Assembly: GCA_016710745.1 (NCBI GenBank)
Contig: JADJVB010000005.1
Span: forward strand, 310,001-374,000
Direction of reading: 5' to 3'
Origin: Chitinophagaceae bacterium
GTDB taxonomy: Bacteria; Bacteroidota; Bacteroidia; Chitinophagales; Chitinophagaceae
DNA length: 64,000 bases
The notes under the pieces were generated by a model that saw only the letters and a program-made list of their open reading frames with translations, had not been told where the DNA came from and made no database searches. A program made the translations under genes and the position numbers. Below are positions 24,672-34,191 of this stretch, in pieces. Position 1 is the stretch's first letter, and every line of letters begins with the position of its first letter.

Positions 24672-26069
24672 ATGAATAACATGGCATACGACGTAATAGT
24701 ACTTGGAAGTGGCCCGGGTGGTTATCCCGCGGCAATCAGAGCAAGCCAACTGGGTAAAAAAGTGGCCATTGTTGAAAGGGAAAGCCTCGGCGGCATTTGT
24801 TTAAACTGGGGTTGTATTCCAACCAAGGCGTTACTGAAAAGTGCACAGGTTTTCGAATATGCCAAACATGCGTCAAATTATGGAGTACAAGTTGACAACC
24901 CAACTGCCGATTTTGGCGGCGTTATCAGTCGCAGTCGTGGTGTAGCCGATAAAATGAGCAAGGGTGTTCAGTTTTTAATGAAGAAGAATAAGATCGATGT
25001 GATCATGGGCAATGGCAAACTACTTGCCGCCAATAAACTGGAAGTAACTGCAGCCGACGGTTCCAAACAGGTTCTGGAAGCAAAAAATATCATACTGGCC
25101 ACGGGTGGCCGTGCCCGCGAATTACCCAGCATGCCCATCGATGGTAAAAAAATTGTGGGTTACCGCGAAGCCATGGTTTTGCCCGGGCAACCCAAAAGCA
25201 TGATCGTTTGTGGCAGTGGTGCTATCGGAAGCGAGTTTGCTTATTTCTATAACAGTATGGGTACACAGGTAACCATGGTTGAGTTTATGCCAAGGCTGGT
25301 GCCGGTTGAAGATGATGATATCAGTAAGGAACTGGAGAAGCAATTTAAAAAACAGGGTATGACGATCATGACCAACAGCGAAGTGTTGAGTGTTGATACC
25401 AGCGGTGCCGGTGTAATAGCAAAAGTAAAAACAGCAACCGGTGAGGTAACACTGGAAGCAGATATATTATTAAGCGCCGTTGGCGTTGTTGCCAATATCG
25501 AAAATATTGGTTTGGAAGCCCTGGGCATCAAGACAGAAAAGGGTAAGATTTTGGTGGATGCAAACGGACAAACCAATGTACCCGGCATCTATGCCATCGG
25601 TGATTGTACACCCGGACAGGCTTTAGCCCACGTAGCCAGCAAGGAAGGTATCAATGCAGCCGAACATTTGAGCGGCCTTCATCCTGATCCGATGGATTAT
25701 AACAATATTCCCGGCTGTACCTATTGCAGTCCGGAAATTGCCAGCGTAGGCTATACCGAAAAAGCGGCTAAGGAAGCCGGTTATGAACTGAAGATCGGTA
25801 AGTTTCCGTTTATGGCCAGTGGAAAAGCTGTTGCCGCAGGAGCCACAGAAGGTTTTGTGAAAGTGATCTATGATGCCAAATACGGCGAGTTTTTAGGGTG
25901 TCATATCATTGGTGCCGGTGTTACTGATATGATCGCCGAAGCAGTGGTTGCCCGTAAACTGGAAACCACTGCCCACGAAATACTAAATGCCGTTCACCCC
26001 CACCCAACCATGAGTGAGGCGCTGAAAGAAGCCACTGCCGTTGCTTATGGCGAGGCTATAGATATTTAA
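24672..26069 (+). CDS. lpdA: Dihydrolipoyl dehydrogenase (E3)
   Basis: 465 residues. FAD-binding VLGSGPGGYPAAIRA, redox pair Cys43/Cys48 in GICLNWGCIPTKALL, NAD-binding IVCGSGAIGSEFAY, the second FAD motif YAIGDCTPG, and the catalytic His-Glu region HPHPTMSE. It regenerates lipoamide for 2-oxoacid dehydrogenase and glycine-cleavage complexes. A start three codons later (MAYDVIV) is equally plausible. It stands alone here; an E2 gene lies 32 kb away and is damaged. Confidence 0.96.
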   Translation: MNNMAYDVIVLGSGPGGYPAAIRASQLGKKVAIVERESLGGICLNWGCIPTKALLKSAQVFEYAKHASNYGVQVDNPTADFGGVISRSRGVADKMSKGVQFLMKKNKIDVIMGNGKLLAANKLEVTAADGSKQVLEAKNIILATGGRARELPSMPIDGKKIVGYREAMVLPGQPKSMIVCGSGAIGSEFAYFYNSMGTQVTMVEFMPRLVPVEDDDISKELEKQFKKQGMTIMTNSEVLSVDTSGAGVIAKVKTATGEVTLEADILLSAVGVVANIENIGLEALGIKTEKGKILVDANGQTNVPGIYAIGDCTPGQALAHVASKEGINAAEHLSGLHPDPMDYNNIPGCTYCSPEIASVGYTEKAAKEAGYELKIGKFPFMASGKAVAAGATEGFVKVIYDAKYGEFLGCHIIGAGVTDMIAEAVVARKLETTAHEILNAVHPHPTMSEALKEATAVAYGEAIDI

Positions 26070-26086
26070 CGGTTGCTTCTGCAATG

Positions 26087-26118
26087 CTGAGCCTGCCGGC
26101 AGGCAGGGTACGAAGAAT
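26087..26118. repeat. GCCTGCCGGCAGGC palindrome
   Basis: A perfect 14-bp palindrome at 26091-26104 followed by a further AGG unit, in the lpd 3' region ahead of the terminator. A related CCTGCCC/GGGCAGG hairpin with the same gcagg tail is at 58326-58345. Confidence 0.55.
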
Positions 26119-26137
26119 CTTCCCAATAGCATATTTT

Positions 26138-26165
26138 AAATCCCGTTTTTAAAAACGGGATTTTT
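26138..26165 (+). terminator. Rho-independent terminator after lpd
   Basis: AAATCCCGTTTTT followed by AAAAACGGGATTTTT: a perfect long stem centred at 26150/26151 with a T tract, 68 bp after the lpd stop. Confidence 0.8.
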
Positions 26166-26349
26166 ATCTGACCAGGATTTACTCCCCTGTCTGATTTTCA
26201 GTATAACCGGGTTACCCTGCATACAAAACAGGTTGAAAAAGATCCCATAAAAAATGCTTTTTTTTGCTCCCCATTAAGCCCTCAAATTAATTCAATCGCA
26301 AAAACTAAAAAAAGTGGTATTTTAGGCAAATACTAAAAGATATTTTATT

Positions 26350-28959
26350 TTGAAATATTTTCTGACTGCTTTCATTTTTCTATTATGCGCCATTTCGCTC
26401 AAAAGCCAGTCTCCGGGTGGCATCCCGGCAAATAATACCCTTTGGCTTCGATCAGACAATGGCATCAGCACAAGCGGAAACACGGTAACCGGGTGGCAGG
26501 AAAATTCCGGCGCCAATATTACCGGTAATTTTAATGTACAACCACTGGCGGGTACCGCCAATGTGCAAACCGGACCAACGCTGTTGCCGGCCGGGATCAA
26601 CTTCAATCCTTATATCAGTTTTGATGGCATAACCAATTCCCTATCCAGTATCAATACTTTCCTGGGTACAGCATTGGTAACGAATACTGATGTAACCGCT
26701 TTCCAGGTCCTGAATCTGAAATCAGGCATCGTTTGGCTAAAATGGGAAACTGATTTTAACGGCACCACCGCCCGTTTTGGTTTCGAAAATTCGACTGGCC
26801 ACATCAGGTTCGATTATCCAAAGGCAGTACCGGCTTCGGCTGGTCAAAATGTAGGCGTCACCAATATTCTCAATCAGCAAACCTTGTCCACGGTGTATGC
26901 CGGTGCAGGTAGTTCAGTTAACCGGCTAAACGGTGCCAACGACAATACGATCCCCATTCCCGGCCCCGGCAATTTTGCGGCCGCGAATACAAAATTGGTG
27001 ATGGGAAATGAAGACCTGCTGAATCTTCCCTGCAAAATAGATATTGCCGAGATCATCGTTTATAAATCAACATTAACCGCTGCCGAAAGGAATAAGGTAG
27101 AATCTTACCTGGCTGTGAAATATGGTTTTACCCTTAACCAACTGGCAGCAAACAATAATGATTATGTTGCGTCGAATGCAGCTGTCATTTGGGACCGTGC
27201 GCTTAACAGTGCCTTTGCCAATGATATCACCGGTATTGGCCGCGACGATGCAACTGCTTTAGCACAAAAACAATCTAAGTCGGTGAATGCCGCTGCCCTG
27301 GTAACGCTTTTAAACGGAACCTATCCGGGAGGCGTATTTCCAATTGAAAATTCGGGCAACGCAAATAATTTTTCAAACAACCTGTCGTTTTTATTATTCG
27401 GCGACAATGGTGGAACCACCAGTATCGACCAATGTGCACTGGATGGAAACGCACACCGGATGCAACGGGTTTGGAAGGTAAGTAATACCGGTTCGGTAGC
27501 CCCGGTAACGTTGTCGGTTGACCAGGCTTCGGTGCCAGCCACGATCAAACATATTCTGGTATCTGCCGACCCGGCATTCCCGCTCAGCACAACCACCAAA
27601 TATCCAATGACTTTATCCGGCGGAACCTGGTACAGCGATGTTACCCTGAACCACAACAACTATTTTACTTTCGCCAGCGATACCATTCCACTTCCGCAAC
27701 TGCTGGATGTAGATATATGTAAAAACACAAATGGCACCGTAACTGTGCTGAACCCGGTACCCGGTGCCGTTTACAATTGGTATACCCTGCCCACCGGAGG
27801 TGTTTTAGTGGGCACCGGACCAAGCATCACCTTACCCAATGTACAAAATGACACCACGCTGTATGTGGAAACAACAACCGAATATGCCTGTGTTTTACCA
27901 ATACGCGTTCCGGTAACTATTCATGTGCAAATAGTTGCCACGCCATTGGCAAATGTTTTGCAGCCAGGTTGTACCCTGGGCACGGGAACAATTACTGTTA
28001 CGTCGCCAATTGGCGCCGGTTATCAATATTGTATCAACGGCGCCAATTGCCAGGCGGGATTAACTTTTTCCAATCTGCCTCCCGGCAATTATGATATAAC
28101 TGCCATTAACGGCATGGGCTGTATTTCCGCAATTTTTTCTGTAACCGTTAATGCGCAACCGCCAACGCCCGCTGCACCCATGGTTAATACGCCGGTATTG
28201 ATCTGTGCCGGTGAAACGGCGGCCTTTGCCGTATCAGGCCCGGTTGCCAGTGAAATTTATAACTGGTATGATTCGCCTGTATCGTCTTCCCCGCTTTCCA
28301 CAGGTATCAATTATACCACAGTTCCGTTGCCTGCTTCAACCACCTATTATGTTGAAGCAGTAAATGCACCCGGCTGTGCTTCAACCAGAACAGCTGCTGC
28401 TGTTCAGATCAAATCAAAACTTGGATCTCCGTTGGTAAGTGTTACCAGTGTTACCGACAGTTCCATATTATTCAGCTGGTCGTCTGTGCCAGGTGCTAAC
28501 CGTTATTTTGTTTCAAGCGATGGAATAAATTATACGGTTCCCAGTTCGGGCGTTAGTGGTACCTCACATTTGTTAACCGGGCTTTTAGCGAATACCAGTT
28601 ATACCATTTTTGTAAAAGCTGCCGACAGTTTAACCATTTGCATCACCAGCGACGCCGGTACCCAATCGGGAAAAACACTTAAAAAATTCGAAGATATTTA
28701 TGTACCATCAGCATTTACGCCTAACGGTGATTTTGTGAATAATACCTTGCGGGTTTTTGGGGATATCAAATCCTACCGGTTTACGATCTTCAACCGGCTG
28801 GGCCAGCAAATATTCAGCACAACAACACTGAATGCGGGTTGGGACGGCACGTTCAAAGGCAAAGATCAACCGGTTGGAGCCTATGTTTGGTATGTGCAGG
28901 CGATCCTCACTGCCGGCCAACAGGTAAATTTATCAGGCACGTCTATATTGATCAGGTAG
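26350..28959 (+). CDS. Secreted multidomain protein with type B T9SS (gliding-motility) C-terminal domain
   Basis: 869 residues starting at TTG, with a signal peptide to about LKSQS. The N-terminal third begins with the WLRSDNGISTSGNTVTGWQ segment and has a lectin/LamG-like pattern. The middle holds Ig-like modules (YNWYTLPTGG and YNWYDSPVSS repeats), then a fibronectin III-like module (SILFSWSSVPGANRYFVS). The end, IYVPSAFTPNGDFVNNTLRV ... GWDGTFKGKDQPVGAYVW, is the gliding-motility-associated C-terminal domain recognised by type IX secretion. It is probably exported and retained at the surface as an adhesin-like protein; ligand unknown. Confidence 0.88.
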   Translation: MKYFLTAFIFLLCAISLKSQSPGGIPANNTLWLRSDNGISTSGNTVTGWQENSGANITGNFNVQPLAGTANVQTGPTLLPAGINFNPYISFDGITNSLSSINTFLGTALVTNTDVTAFQVLNLKSGIVWLKWETDFNGTTARFGFENSTGHIRFDYPKAVPASAGQNVGVTNILNQQTLSTVYAGAGSSVNRLNGANDNTIPIPGPGNFAAANTKLVMGNEDLLNLPCKIDIAEIIVYKSTLTAAERNKVESYLAVKYGFTLNQLAANNNDYVASNAAVIWDRALNSAFANDITGIGRDDATALAQKQSKSVNAAALVTLLNGTYPGGVFPIENSGNANNFSNNLSFLLFGDNGGTTSIDQCALDGNAHRMQRVWKVSNTGSVAPVTLSVDQASVPATIKHILVSADPAFPLSTTTKYPMTLSGGTWYSDVTLNHNNYFTFASDTIPLPQLLDVDICKNTNGTVTVLNPVPGAVYNWYTLPTGGVLVGTGPSITLPNVQNDTTLYVETTTEYACVLPIRVPVTIHVQIVATPLANVLQPGCTLGTGTITVTSPIGAGYQYCINGANCQAGLTFSNLPPGNYDITAINGMGCISAIFSVTVNAQPPTPAAPMVNTPVLICAGETAAFAVSGPVASEIYNWYDSPVSSSPLSTGINYTTVPLPASTTYYVEAVNAPGCASTRTAAAVQIKSKLGSPLVSVTSVTDSSILFSWSSVPGANRYFVSSDGINYTVPSSGVSGTSHLLTGLLANTSYTIFVKAADSLTICITSDAGTQSGKTLKKFEDIYVPSAFTPNGDFVNNTLRVFGDIKSYRFTIFNRLGQQIFSTTTLNAGWDGTFKGKDQPVGAYVWYVQAILTAGQQVNLSGTSILIR

Positions 28960-29019
28960 TTTAACCGGCACCTTTATTTCGGCTTTTATAAACAATATGC
29001 AGAGAGTACGTAAAAGCGC

Positions 29020-29538
29020 TTACATACCTTTAAACAAAAGCCCGTCCAAAAATGCATTTACCTTTGTTTCGGGAAGGTCTTTCTGGCTATAGGCATATAG
29101 TACAGTAATAAAATTACCGTCTGTCCAGCCTTTTACTTTCCAGTTATTCTTCTCTTCATCATTCCAGTAGTCCAGTACACCACGTGTATTCTCTTTGTCT
29201 CTCAGTTTATGCCCTTTACCATAGCCTGCAGCCGTTTTAATTTTAAATGCAGATTTTAAATAATTGAGATAAGAAACCAACACTTCTTCGGCAATGCTGA
29301 GGTCATTGATTGGCTCTTTTAGCTCGATGCAGATAATACCGTAATAAGCTTCCTCTCCTTTACACTCGCTGGTAAAAACCTTTGCCGAATCTTCACTATA
29401 GGTCATATCGAATGTACCCGGGTCGCAGAAAGAATACACAGAACAACCCGAATTGGAAATGGCATATTTTTTTAACGACTGACTGTAAGACAAGGAAACA
29501 CACAATACCAAGAATAAGCAGCAAAACAATTTCTTCAT
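29020..29538 (-). CDS. Hypothetical secreted protein
   Basis: 172 residues from the ATG ending at 29538, chosen because MKKLFCCLFLVLCVSLSYSQ is a clean signal peptide; the longer frame adds 48 residues without protein character. The mature part has four cysteines (GCSVYSFCDPG, SECKGEEA, GIICIE) that could form disulfides. No known domain recognised. It converges on the T9SS cargo gene and faces an SDR gene across a 244-bp region. Confidence 0.65.
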   Translation of the reverse strand: MKKLFCCLFLVLCVSLSYSQSLKKYAISNSGCSVYSFCDPGTFDMTYSEDSAKVFTSECKGEEAYYGIICIELKEPINDLSIAEEVLVSYLNYLKSAFKIKTAAGYGKGHKLRDKENTRGVLDYWNDEEKNNWKVKGWTDGNFITVLYAYSQKDLPETKVNAFLDGLLFKGM

Positions 29539-29745
29539 AAAAAAGATTTTAACTGCTAAAATAAAGTATTTGGCAGAATTGACGGCTAAATTCACCAGGC
29601 CGTTCGCAACTATCGGCTTTTGAACTATTCGAATGTGAGCAGACTGTAAAAAAATGGTAACCCGGCAGCAGTGGTGTGGCACCTGATCATGACGGCGTGT
29701 TCAAATAATTTTCTTTTCCCGTAAAAATTAATGATATCGTTCAGG

Positions 29746-29753
29746 TAAATTTG
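29746..29753 (+). promoter_or_regulatory. Candidate -7 element for the SDR gene
   Basis: TAAATTTG matches TAnnTTTG and lies 29 bp before the preferred start at 29783. No clear -33 TTTG was found. Confidence 0.4.
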
Positions 29754-29782
29754 TGACTATTATTTCACTAAAAAATATCTCC

Positions 29783-30622
29783 ATGAGTAAGGTTTGGTTC
29801 ATTACGGGCTGTTCAACCGGCTTTGGCCGCAATATAGCCACCGAAGCATTACAACAGGGAAATAAGGTTGCCGTTACGGCCCGCAATCCCGATGATGTTA
29901 AAGACCTGGTGACCGGTTTTCCGGAAACGGCTTTTGCAATAAAACTGGATGTTACCAACGCTGAGCAGGTAACTGAAGCGGTTAAACTGGCGGTAGAAAA
30001 ATTTGGCCGTATTGATGTGTTGGTAAACAATGCGGGTATTGGTTATTTTGGCGCAATTGAAGAAAGCGAAGAAGCTGAATACCGCCGCATGTTTGAAATT
30101 AACTTTTTTGGGCTGGCCGCTGTAACCCATGCTGTGTTACCAACGATGCGGGCACAACGAAGTGGTCATATTGTAAACATTTCGTCGGTAGGCGGACTGG
30201 TTGCTTTTCCCGGTGTTGGTTTTTACAATGCCAGCAAGTTTGCTGTAACCGGCTATTCGGAAGCACTTGCCAAGGAAGTAGCGCCCCTGGGTATACACGT
30301 TACTGTTGTTGCACCCAGTGGTTTCAGAACCGATTGGGCGGGCCGCTCGGCCAACAATACAAAAATTGTAATTGATGATTACCAGGCTACGGCCCATGCC
30401 AACCAGAATACGATTCGTGGCAATAGTGGTATACAACCCGGTGATCCGGTCAGGGCAGCCAAAGCGATCATCAAAGCCGTTGAAGCTGAAAAACCACCTG
30501 TGCGTTTATTACTGGGTGTTGGTGCGCTGAAAGGCACACGAAATAAAATCGAGGAATTGCAAAAAGATATAAATACCTGGGAAGACACAACGATATGGGC
30601 CGACAATCCACCACAAACTTAA
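29783..30622 (+). CDS. Short-chain dehydrogenase/reductase
   Basis: 279 residues from MSKVWFITGC. Classical SDR features are TGCSTGFGR (TGxxxGxG), NNAGIGYFGA (NNAG), a catalytic Ser in NISSVGG and the Tyr/Lys pair in YNASKFAVTG. Members resemble oxidoreductases annotated as SDR or retinol dehydrogenase-like; substrate unknown. An in-frame Met ten codons upstream would begin within five bases of the candidate promoter and is less likely. A hairpin terminator follows about 115 bp downstream. Confidence 0.9.
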   Translation: MSKVWFITGCSTGFGRNIATEALQQGNKVAVTARNPDDVKDLVTGFPETAFAIKLDVTNAEQVTEAVKLAVEKFGRIDVLVNNAGIGYFGAIEESEEAEYRRMFEINFFGLAAVTHAVLPTMRAQRSGHIVNISSVGGLVAFPGVGFYNASKFAVTGYSEALAKEVAPLGIHVTVVAPSGFRTDWAGRSANNTKIVIDDYQATAHANQNTIRGNSGIQPGDPVRAAKAIIKAVEAEKPPVRLLLGVGALKGTRNKIEELQKDINTWEDTTIWADNPPQT

Positions 30623-30738
30623 TGCTTTTGATAACTATCTTTTATTACGAAGGAAGTAATTCCTCCGGAGATTCCGAACGGTGCGGGCTACAAACAAAAA
30701 ATTGTTGATTGTGTGTGTGTGATACAACCCATTATGGA

Positions 30739-30770
30739 AATGGCAGTCTTAACAAGCTGCCATTTTTCTT
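30739..30770 (+). terminator. Hairpin terminator downstream of the SDR gene
   Basis: AATGGCAG, ten-base loop, CTGCCATT, then TTTCTTTT: eight-pair stem with a T-rich tail. Confidence 0.65.
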
Positions 30771-30799
30771 TTATCTTACAGCAAAAATAAAACCTATTC

Positions 30800-31549
30800 A
30801 TGCCGGTCGTAAACCATATTGATGACGTGATAACTGCGCTCGATGATATCATTACTCAATCCGAAACAAAAAACGATACATCAGGTTATTTTGCGGCCCT
30901 TTACCGCCAGGTAACCCTGCGGGTTAAAGAAGGAATCACAAATAATGAATTTGAAGATGGCCCCCGCATGGAAAAATTCGACGTCATTTTTGCCAGCCGT
31001 TACCTCGATGCTTATTTTGCCTGGAAGAACAAACTGCCGGTATCGGCATCCTGGCAAAAGGCTTTCAACAGTTCAACCCATTACTGGCCCATCGTTCTTC
31101 AACATTTATTAATGGGCATGAATGCCCATATTAATCTTGATCTGGGCATAGCTGCTGCCGAAGTATCTCAAAATAAAAACATCCACGATCTGCAAAAGGA
31201 TTTTAACAAGATCAATGATATCTTATCTTCCCTGGTTGCCGGTGTACAAAACAACCTGGCAGCCATCTGGCCCCGGTTACAATGGATCCTGCAGAAAACA
31301 AAGGGAGTAGATGATTTTCTGGTTGATTTTAGTATGCAACTAAGCCGCGATGGCGCCTGGAAATTTGCGCTGAGCCTGGCTGAACAGCCAATTGATTCTT
31401 TACCGTTGCTGATCAAAGCAAGAGACGAAATAATTGCCGAAAAATCAAAACTGGTCAGTAGTCCGGGATTTTTTGCAAACCTGGTGTTCGGTATTATACG
31501 ACTCGGCGAAAAAGGTTCGGTACAGGAAAAGATTGAATGCTTGAAATAG
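30800..31549 (+). CDS. DUF5995 family protein
   Basis: 249 residues, mostly helical, no signal peptide. MGMNAHINLDLGIAAAEV is the conserved core of DUF5995, with a pattern of spaced histidines (HYWPIVLQHLLMGMNAHI) suggestive of a metal site. The function of the family is unknown. It stands between two terminators or promoters and appears monocistronic. Confidence 0.8.
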   Translation: MPVVNHIDDVITALDDIITQSETKNDTSGYFAALYRQVTLRVKEGITNNEFEDGPRMEKFDVIFASRYLDAYFAWKNKLPVSASWQKAFNSSTHYWPIVLQHLLMGMNAHINLDLGIAAAEVSQNKNIHDLQKDFNKINDILSSLVAGVQNNLAAIWPRLQWILQKTKGVDDFLVDFSMQLSRDGAWKFALSLAEQPIDSLPLLIKARDEIIAEKSKLVSSPGFFANLVFGIIRLGEKGSVQEKIECLK

Positions 31550-31577
31550 CTGCCCGAATAAATACTGCTTTCGGATT

Positions 31578-31585
31578 TATCTTTG
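31578..31585 (+). promoter_or_regulatory. Candidate -7 element, TATCTTTG
   Basis: Matches TAnnTTTG 46 bp before the start at 31632; no TTTG at a proper -33 distance. Confidence 0.3.
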
Positions 31586-31631
31586 GTATTATTTTCGTTA
31601 CTTTAATCCGTTGGATACAAATTTTTAGTTG

Positions 31632-32885
31632 ATGAAACTCTTCTTCACCATTCTTATTTCGGGTTTTACCAGTGTAGGGTTTTCACAATCTGGAGGCTTG
31701 CCTTCCATAATTGCCGACAGCGGAAAAGTAGAATTCAAAAAACAAGCTGATGCCGACAACCCCGACTATACCCTCGCCTGCCGTATTTTGAAAAACCAGG
31801 TAAATCAATTTCCGGATAGTGCTGAGCTGCATTACTTTTTGGGCTATGCCATCGACAGGTTAAATTCAACCGAAGGCAGTACCATGCACCAAATGAAAAA
31901 AGAACTGGTGATTGAAGCCAGCGAACATTTTGAAAAAGTAAATACACTGCAACCAATATACACCGGCGAATATATCGTTCTCGACCCTTACGCCAAACTC
32001 AGTTCCATCTGGGGAAGCCTGGCACAGTCATACCGGGTTAGAAATCTTAAAGACGCTGCGCTTTGGGCATTTACCGAGGGCAAAAAAAGAGGCGGTTTCA
32101 CCGAGCCAACACTGCATTATAACCGGCAGCTTTTAAACAGCTGTAGCAAAAATGCCATCTTTGTTACGCTGGGCGATAATGTTACCATTCCTGTCTGGTA
32201 TCTTCAAACTGTTGAAAATTTCAGAACTGATATTACCATCGTGGATGCCAACCTCATCAACACAGATTGGTATGGCAAATACTTAAAAAATGTTGTAAAA
32301 TTACCCATCAGTTTTACGGATGAGGAAATTGAAAAAATTGATTTTATTAAATTCGAAAAGCGAAACATTACCATAACCAACCCGGCCGACAGCCTTGAAA
32401 AATTTACCTGGGAACTGCGGCCCACGTATTTAGACAATTATATTTTAAAAGGCGACCGGATATTGCTGAATATATTAAAAGAGAACCTGTTTTCGCGTGA
32501 TATCTATTTTAGCTCCAACTCCGACTCCAGTTCCAATTTATTTTTAGGCAATTATATGCACAACGAAGGGTTGGTGAGTAAGATACGTTTAAAGGGAATC
32601 GACTTTAATGAAGCAGCAGATCGTATTTCAACTAATTTTTCAGCTTATAATATCGACAATCTGGATAGCGCAGATATTGCGAAATCGAAAGATGCCATTA
32701 TCATACTGAACACCTATCGCTGGGCCTATTTTGCCAATATTGCCCGCCTGATAGACAAAGGCCAGAAACCAAAGGCCAGGATCTTAAGAAACGAGATGGA
32801 AGCTAAATTCCCCCTGGATAAGCTCCCCTACGCTTTTCCCCGGGCCGCTGTATATTTCGACAAATTATTTTCAGAACTGGACTAA
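31632..32885 (+). CDS. Secreted protein resembling the soluble C-terminal domain of DUF2723 proteins
   Basis: 417 residues from the ATG at 31632 (a TTG one codon earlier is possible). Signal peptide ending near VGFSQ. The N-terminal half has TPR-like spacing (DSAELHYFLGYAIDRL, DAALWAFTEGKKRGG). The segment NAIFVTLGDNVTIPVWYLQT ... FRTDITIVDANLINTDWYGKYL closely follows the pattern of the ends of Bacteroidota DUF2723 membrane proteins (TNGDNDTFPLWY, RTDVRVVNLSLLNTDWY), from memory. No membrane domain is attached here. It probably forms a unit with the lipoprotein 15 bp downstream. Function unknown. Confidence 0.6.
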   Translation: MKLFFTILISGFTSVGFSQSGGLPSIIADSGKVEFKKQADADNPDYTLACRILKNQVNQFPDSAELHYFLGYAIDRLNSTEGSTMHQMKKELVIEASEHFEKVNTLQPIYTGEYIVLDPYAKLSSIWGSLAQSYRVRNLKDAALWAFTEGKKRGGFTEPTLHYNRQLLNSCSKNAIFVTLGDNVTIPVWYLQTVENFRTDITIVDANLINTDWYGKYLKNVVKLPISFTDEEIEKIDFIKFEKRNITITNPADSLEKFTWELRPTYLDNYILKGDRILLNILKENLFSRDIYFSSNSDSSSNLFLGNYMHNEGLVSKIRLKGIDFNEAADRISTNFSAYNIDNLDSADIAKSKDAIIILNTYRWAYFANIARLIDKGQKPKARILRNEMEAKFPLDKLPYAFPRAAVYFDKLFSELD

Positions 32886-32900
32886 CCTTAATACCTCTGC

Positions 32901-33500
32901 ATGATGCGAACAACAAATTTCCTGTTACTACTGTTTTTATTGCCGGCATGCGCTGGTTCACATTCGGATCCTGTTGATCAAAACAAGGATAGTTTGCCTG
33001 CAGCCAAACAAGATAATGCTGCTTTTTCGCCAAAGGCCAACAGTCTTTCACCAAAATCCGAAGCCGTCATTTATGCCGAAGCCCTTTTATCTGGGAAAAT
33101 AAAACCAACAGAAAATAATCAGGTATTTGCCTGGCTCGATAGCCTTCAATCAGCGGATGCATCTACCCGGCAACTTGCATTCAAAGTTGCCGAAATAATT
33201 ATGCTCAAAGGCGAAGGTTTTTTAAGTGAAGCCGTGGGCAGCCACCTCAAGACCTTTTTACAGCTTTATCCAAAAGATTTTGCAGAGCAATATGAAAAAG
33301 CCGCTGTGCAAAATCAAAGCAAGTTGATCGAAAACTGTGCCTATGAGTTTTATGCTTCGGGCGATGACTATGCAACCGACATTGATAACTATATGAAGGA
33401 AACAGTTGCCAATTGCAAAAACTGCACAGCCACTCACTACAATACCCTAACGGATATAAAAAACAAAATAGTAAGTCTGGTTAAAATTAAAAATGAATAA
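32901..33500 (+). CDS. Hypothetical lipoprotein
   Basis: 199 residues. Signal peptide with lipobox LLPAC followed by a Ser/Asp/Lys-rich tether. The remainder is helical with no recognised domain; a CKNCTATH segment near the C-terminus is a possible CxxC pair. Starts 15 bp after the preceding gene and ends 11 bp before a methyltransferase gene, consistent with one transcript. Confidence 0.65.
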   Translation: MMRTTNFLLLLFLLPACAGSHSDPVDQNKDSLPAAKQDNAAFSPKANSLSPKSEAVIYAEALLSGKIKPTENNQVFAWLDSLQSADASTRQLAFKVAEIIMLKGEGFLSEAVGSHLKTFLQLYPKDFAEQYEKAAVQNQSKLIENCAYEFYASGDDYATDIDNYMKETVANCKNCTATHYNTLTDIKNKIVSLVKIKNE

Positions 33501-33511
33501 CGGTCATTGAT

Positions 33512-34138
33512 ATGAACATCCGGGATGCCTACGATATTTGGTCATCGCAATACGACACCAACAAAAACCCGACCAGGGACCTGGAGGCGAAAGCATTACA
33601 GCAAACTCTTAATTCGCTAAAATTTGATCATTGCCTGGAAATAGGCTGTGGCACAGGAAAAAATACAGCCTGGCTGCAAAACAGGGCATCCCGGATAACG
33701 GCTGTGGATTTTTCGGCAGCGATGTTAGCCAGGGCAAAAGAAAAAACAGATCCGGAAAAAGTGAATTTTGTACAGGCCGATATAAACGAAGACTGGCATT
33801 TCGCCGATGAAAAATACGACCTGGTTAGTTTCAGCCTGGTGTTGGAACATATCGAAAACCTGGAACCCATATTTCAAAAGGCATCAGCTGCTCTTATTCC
33901 AGGGGGCTATGTTTATATGGGCGAACTACACCCATTTAAACAATATACCGGCACCAAAGCCAGGTTTGAAAACGAAGCGGGCCGGCAGGTGCCAACCTGT
34001 TTCAATCACCATATTTCTGACTTTGTGCTTCCTGCAATAAGAAATGGACTTAACCTGGTAACCTTGAGCGAGTACTTCGACGACGATGACCGTAATTCAA
34101 TTCCCAGGATCCTGGCCATACTCTTTCGAAAAATTTAA
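33512..34138 (+). CDS. Class I SAM-dependent methyltransferase
   Basis: 208 residues. Motif I CLEIGCGTGKNTAWL, motif II AVDFSAAMLARAKEK, then FVQADINEDWHFADEKYDLVSFSLVLEHI typical of the methyltransferase 11/25 family. It begins 11 bp after the lipoprotein gene. Substrate unknown; the FSLVLEHI segment is common in small-molecule methyltransferases. Confidence 0.88.
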   Translation: MNIRDAYDIWSSQYDTNKNPTRDLEAKALQQTLNSLKFDHCLEIGCGTGKNTAWLQNRASRITAVDFSAAMLARAKEKTDPEKVNFVQADINEDWHFADEKYDLVSFSLVLEHIENLEPIFQKASAALIPGGYVYMGELHPFKQYTGTKARFENEAGRQVPTCFNHHISDFVLPAIRNGLNLVTLSEYFDDDDRNSIPRILAILFRKI

Positions 34139-34191
34139 GGCGGGATTTTATGGTAATTGATTTGATTTTTTTACATTTAGTAAAAAAAATC

